NCBI GenBank assembly: GCA_000432775.1
Contig: HF990365.1
Coordinates: 1-15,624 of the forward strand
Reading direction: 5' to 3'
From: Alistipes sp. CAG:831
GTDB taxonomy: Bacteria; Bacteroidota; Bacteroidia; Bacteroidales; UBA932
Length of the DNA stretch: 15,624 bases
Shown: in pieces, positions 13,623 to 15,624 of the stretch
How the letters are laid out: each line of letters starts with the position of its first letter
Numbering within the stretch: the first letter of the stretch is position 1
The notes under the pieces: model-generated
Databases searched by the model: none
The model's input: only the letters and a program-made list of their open reading frames with translations
Told to the model about the DNA's origin: nothing
Translations under genes and position numbers: made by a program

Positions 13623-15169
13623 CACTCCTCGACTTTCCACTCCTCGATGCGCCGTGTCTTCGTGGAGAAACTGACTCCGATGCGGAAGAGCTTGCGGCTG
13701 TCGGCCTGGAAGGGCCATTCGTAGCCCTTAATCTCTATCTGGTCGAGTGCGTTGCCGGGGTCCTTGTCCCTTTTCAGCTCTATGATGTAGACAAACCTGT
13801 CGGTCTGTATAAGGATGTCTATGCGTCCGTTGGCAGTGTGCCGCTCCACTTCCACCCTCTGTCCGAGTAGCTTTAGGAAGACGTACATGGTGTTCTGCAT
13901 ATACAGCTCCGCCTTTCCCTGCACATGGTAGTCGTTGTCAGCCATGAAGGCCTTCAGGCGCTGCATGAACATCTCCGGATCTCCGTTCCTCAGGTCCTGG
14001 GAGAATCTGTTGACGGAGAATTCCGAGACCTCCTCCTCCTTCGGGATGTAGAGTTGGGCGAGACTTTCGGTGAATCCGCTCTCCACCTCCCTGTTGGGCC
14101 AGCCGAGGAGGTATTCGTTGGTGTCGGGGAAATATTCCCTGATGGTGAGGTATCCTGTCTGGTAGAGCAGGGTTACGGGGGAGATGATCTCCGCGTTGGT
14201 GCCGGTGAGTATCCTCGGACGGACGTGGTCGAGGGTGAGGTCGTTGAGGTTGACATTCTCCTGCATCAGGAACGACACTAAGAATGAGGGGGTGGCGGTG
14301 GAGTACCAGTACTCGCCGAACTCCTTCTTGCTCATGGCCAGAAGCAGGCTGAACGGGTTGTAGACTCCTATGGAGCCATGGCAGAAGTGGTAGCCGTCGT
14401 ACATCCGCTTCAACCTTTCGTAGCACTCTTCTGTGGAAATGCCGTTGGCCGCAGCCATTGCTCTAACTCCGTCATCCAGAAAGTCCCTGAGTTCCTTCTC
14501 TGAAATGCCGCAGATGTCCGCGTACGGAGCATCCATGGAGATGTCATTGAGATTGTTGAGCCCGCTGAAGATGCTCATGTGTCCGATACGGGAGACTCCG
14601 GTCAGGAAGGCGAAGCGGATGTTGGAGTCCTGGGACTTGATTACACTGTAGAAACCCTGCAGAGTACTGCGGAAATGCTCCTTGAGCTCTTTATTGCCTA
14701 AATTGTCCACAATGGGCTTCTCGTACTCGTCTGCCAGCACTACTACCTTGCGGCCGGTCTTTCTGACAGCAGCCGAGATAACCTCCGTGAATCTTGAGGA
14801 AACGGAAGGAGGTATTTTCCCTATGCCGTACATCTGTTCCCATACTTCAAGAGTCTGGCCCAACTTGTTCTCCAGGACATCCATGGCATTGTAGACCTCC
14901 CCTCCGAGATCCAGCCTGAGCACCGGATATTCCGTCCATTCCTTCTCCAAAGCCTCGATTGCCAGCCCCTGGAACAGCTCCCTCCGTCCCTGGAAATATG
15001 CCTCCAGAGTAGAGAGCAGCAGACTCTTGCCGAACCTGCGCGGGCGGCTCAGGAAATAGTATTTCCCTTCACTGGCCAGACGGAACACCTGCGCCGTCTT
15101 GTCGATGTACACATATCCGCCGTTGCGGATTTCCTCGAATGTCTGGATTCCTATCGGGTATTTCAGCAT
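13622..15169 (-). CDS. AAA-ATPase-like protein with C-terminal PD-(D/E)XK nuclease domain
   Basis: A 515-residue protein of the large Bacteroidota/Clostridia family with AAA-ATPase-like (PF09820) and PD-(D/E)XK (PF08011, former DUF1703) domains. The P-loop is the family's variant form, SRPRRFGKSLLLST (Lys48, Ser49), without the first glycine of a standard Walker A. A Walker B-like VVVLADEYEKP lies at 143-152. The nuclease core is near the C-terminus: Asp451 in GRIDILI, then Glu464 and Lys466 in YIIELK. A cellular role is not established; such genes occur in many copies, and a nuclease, mobile-element or defence function is inferred. The start at 15169 has a strong GAGGAGGA Shine-Dalgarno and a TAACTTTG -7 element upstream. 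The gene is convergent with the heme operon and appears complete. A second PD-(D/E)XK family gene lies just upstream on the same strand. Confidence 0.9.
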   Translation of the reverse strand: MLKYPIGIQTFEEIRNGGYVYIDKTAQVFRLASEGKYYFLSRPRRFGKSLLLSTLEAYFQGRRELFQGLAIEALEKEWTEYPVLRLDLGGEVYNAMDVLENKLGQTLEVWEQMYGIGKIPPSVSSRFTEVISAAVRKTGRKVVVLADEYEKPIVDNLGNKELKEHFRSTLQGFYSVIKSQDSNIRFAFLTGVSRIGHMSIFSGLNNLNDISMDAPYADICGISEKELRDFLDDGVRAMAAANGISTEECYERLKRMYDGYHFCHGSIGVYNPFSLLLAMSKKEFGEYWYSTATPSFLVSFLMQENVNLNDLTLDHVRPRILTGTNAEIISPVTLLYQTGYLTIREYFPDTNEYLLGWPNREVESGFTESLAQLYIPKEEEVSEFSVNRFSQDLRNGDPEMFMQRLKAFMADNDYHVQGKAELYMQNTMYVFLKLLGQRVEVERHTANGRIDILIQTDRFVYIIELKRDKDPGNALDQIEIKGYEWPFQADSRKLFRIGVSFSTKTRRIEEWKVEE

Positions 15170-15175
15170 GGCTGT

Positions 15176-15183
15176 TCCTCCTC
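15176..15183 (-). promoter_or_regulatory. Strong Shine-Dalgarno of the AAA-ATPase-like gene
   Basis: GAGGAGGA on the minus strand ends 6 bases before the ATG (15169-15167). This is unusual for Bacteroidota and fixes the start codon. Confidence 0.6.
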
Positions 15184-15205
15184 AGTTTGTGAATGATTTA
15201 CTCAG

Positions 15206-15213
15206 CAAAGTTA
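15206..15213 (-). promoter_or_regulatory. Bacteroidota -7 element of the AAA-ATPase-like gene
   Basis: The minus strand reads TAACTTTG, an exact TAnnTTTG match, 36 bases before the ATG. A T-rich run about 20 bases further upstream (TTTTC) is only a weak -33 candidate and overlaps the tail of the upstream hairpin terminator. Confidence 0.5.
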
Positions 15214-15234
15214 ATCATTGAATCTGAAAAATGA

Positions 15235-15270
15235 AAATCCCGCCTCACTCCAAATGGGTGGACGGGATTT
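15235..15270 (-). terminator. Hairpin terminator downstream of the Rpn-family gene
   Basis: AAATCCCG (15235-15242) and CGGGATTT (15263-15270) are perfect 8-bp complements. An inner CACTC/GGGTG stem closes a five-base loop. On the minus strand the hairpin is followed by the T-rich TTCATTTTTC, as expected for termination of transcripts arriving from the Rpn gene. Confidence 0.65.
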
Positions 15271-15319
15271 ATTCTCAGGTATGGATTGTGTGCTCCGGAC
15301 TATTCAGAGATTACGGCCT

Positions 15320-15445
15320 AGAATGTCATGAGGATGATTTTGATGTCCTTGAAAAGGAGTAGTTGGCGGCATAGTTGAGACTGATACCGGACTTGTCCTG
15401 TATAACGATATTGCGGTAATACTTTCTGCCGGAAATATCTGTTGG
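15320..15445 (-). pseudogene. Possible short beta-barrel C-terminal remnant
   Basis: Directly after the Rpn stop, in the same minus-strand frame, the sequence reads ISGRKYYRNIVIQDKSGISL then NYAANYSF, and stops at a TGA near 15330. Alternating hydrophobic strands ending in an aromatic residue resemble the last strands of an outer-membrane barrel. There is no start codon, so it would be a remnant. It may equally be chance. Confidence 0.2.
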
Positions 15446-15624
15446 CTATAATGCCGTTATCTCCTCAGAGGTAAGTCCGGTAATCTCCGATATAACCTCA
15501 ACAGGAATCCCCTTGGCTTTCATTCCCCTGGCATTCCTTATGCGTTCCTCCTGCTGGCCTTGTTCCAGCCCTTGCTTCATACCCTGCTTCATGCCCTGCT
15601 TCATACCCTGCTTCATACCTCTTT
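15446..15624 (-). CDS. C-terminal end of an Rpn-family nuclease/putative transposase, cut by the window edge
   Basis: The minus-strand frame enters at the right edge and runs 59 codons to a TAG at 15448-15446. It starts with four GMKQ repeats, then GLEQGQQEERIRNARGMKAK, and ends VISEITGLTSEEITAL. This tail, a variable charged repeat followed by a short helical module with the I-P-x-E-x-I-x-x-I-T-G-L-x-x-E-E-I pattern, is typical of the Rpn/PD-(D/E)XK family (TIGR01784-like, formerly called putative transposases). Members act as DNA nucleases with recombination or anti-phage roles; the N-terminal nuclease domain is outside the window, so integrity cannot be judged. A hairpin terminator lies about 180 bases downstream. 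The repeat makes the length of the linker prone to change. Confidence 0.82.
   Translation of the reverse strand, partial: RGMKQGMKQGMKQGMKQGLEQGQQEERIRNARGMKAKGIPVEVISEITGLTSEEITAL
15570..15617. repeat. Four tandem 12-bp coding repeats (GMKQ)
   Basis: Four consecutive units of CCCTGCTTCATA (plus strand) with one base changed in two of the units. Because the unit is a multiple of three, the minus strand encodes GMKQ repeated without frameshift; each unit contains an ATG. It lies within the Rpn-family tail. Confidence 0.85.

Noticed and set aside
13925..14894. Plus-strand frames opposite the AAA-ATPase-like gene
   Set aside because: Shadow frames of a minus-strand gene with clear P-loop, Walker B and nuclease motifs.
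15570..15617. CRISPR-like array
   Set aside because: Units are 12 bp with no spacers and encode an in-frame GMKQ repeat in a known protein family tail.

Overview
The window looks like chromosomal DNA of a Bacteroidota, most likely Bacteroidales, with a fairly high GC content for that group. Evidence: three start sites are preceded by TAnnTTTG-type promoter elements, most genes lack a Shine-Dalgarno sequence, and the content is typical of the phylum (S9B dipeptidyl peptidase, HmuY-type lipoprotein, TonB receptor with a carboxypeptidase-regulatory-like N-terminus, AAA-ATPase-like/PD-(D/E)XK protein, Rpn nuclease). The genus cannot be fixed from the sequence; an Alistipes-like source is a guess.

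Layout. 1-534 is clearly AT-richer than the rest. It holds the 5' part of an unrecognised minus-strand gene running off the left edge and little else that can be supported. 535-1560 is a graveyard of fragments: the first half of a C39 peptidase (peptide/bacteriocin exporter N-terminus) and the C-terminal part of an outer-membrane beta-barrel protein, both on the minus strand, then the 3' end of an unidentified plus-strand gene. 1655-3733 is an intact, apparently monocistronic dipeptidyl peptidase IV-type gene closed by a strong intrinsic terminator. 3926-13589 is the main feature: a tightly packed seven-gene heme acquisition operon, a calycin-like lipoprotein followed by hmuY-hmuR-hmuS-hmuT-hmuU-hmuV. 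It has its own Bacteroidota-type promoter and a perfect inverted repeat just upstream of it. 13622-15169 (minus) is an AAA-ATPase-like protein with a C-terminal PD-(D/E)XK nuclease domain. Beyond 15446 (minus) is the C-terminal end of an Rpn/PD-(D/E)XK 'transposase' family protein with coding tandem repeats, followed by a hairpin terminator.

How the operon is likely to work (known family roles plus inference): surface lipoproteins (the calycin-like protein and HmuY) capture heme, HmuR imports it through the outer membrane with TonB energy, and the membrane-anchored CobN-like HmuS removes iron from the porphyrin in the periplasm. HmuU/HmuV form an ExbB/ExbD-like proton channel that could power HmuS or its partner HmuT. 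No CobS/CobT or ChlI/ChlD ATPase partner and no heme ABC transporter is seen in the window.

The most interesting signal is a shift from histidine to methionine along this route. The calycin-like lipoprotein has no histidine and many methionines. HmuY has a single histidine and a suitably spaced pair of methionines. The HmuR segment between FRAP and NPDL has four methionines where the characterised receptor has a histidine. HmuS carries an 11-methionine insertion. This suggests a methionine-based heme relay and is testable.
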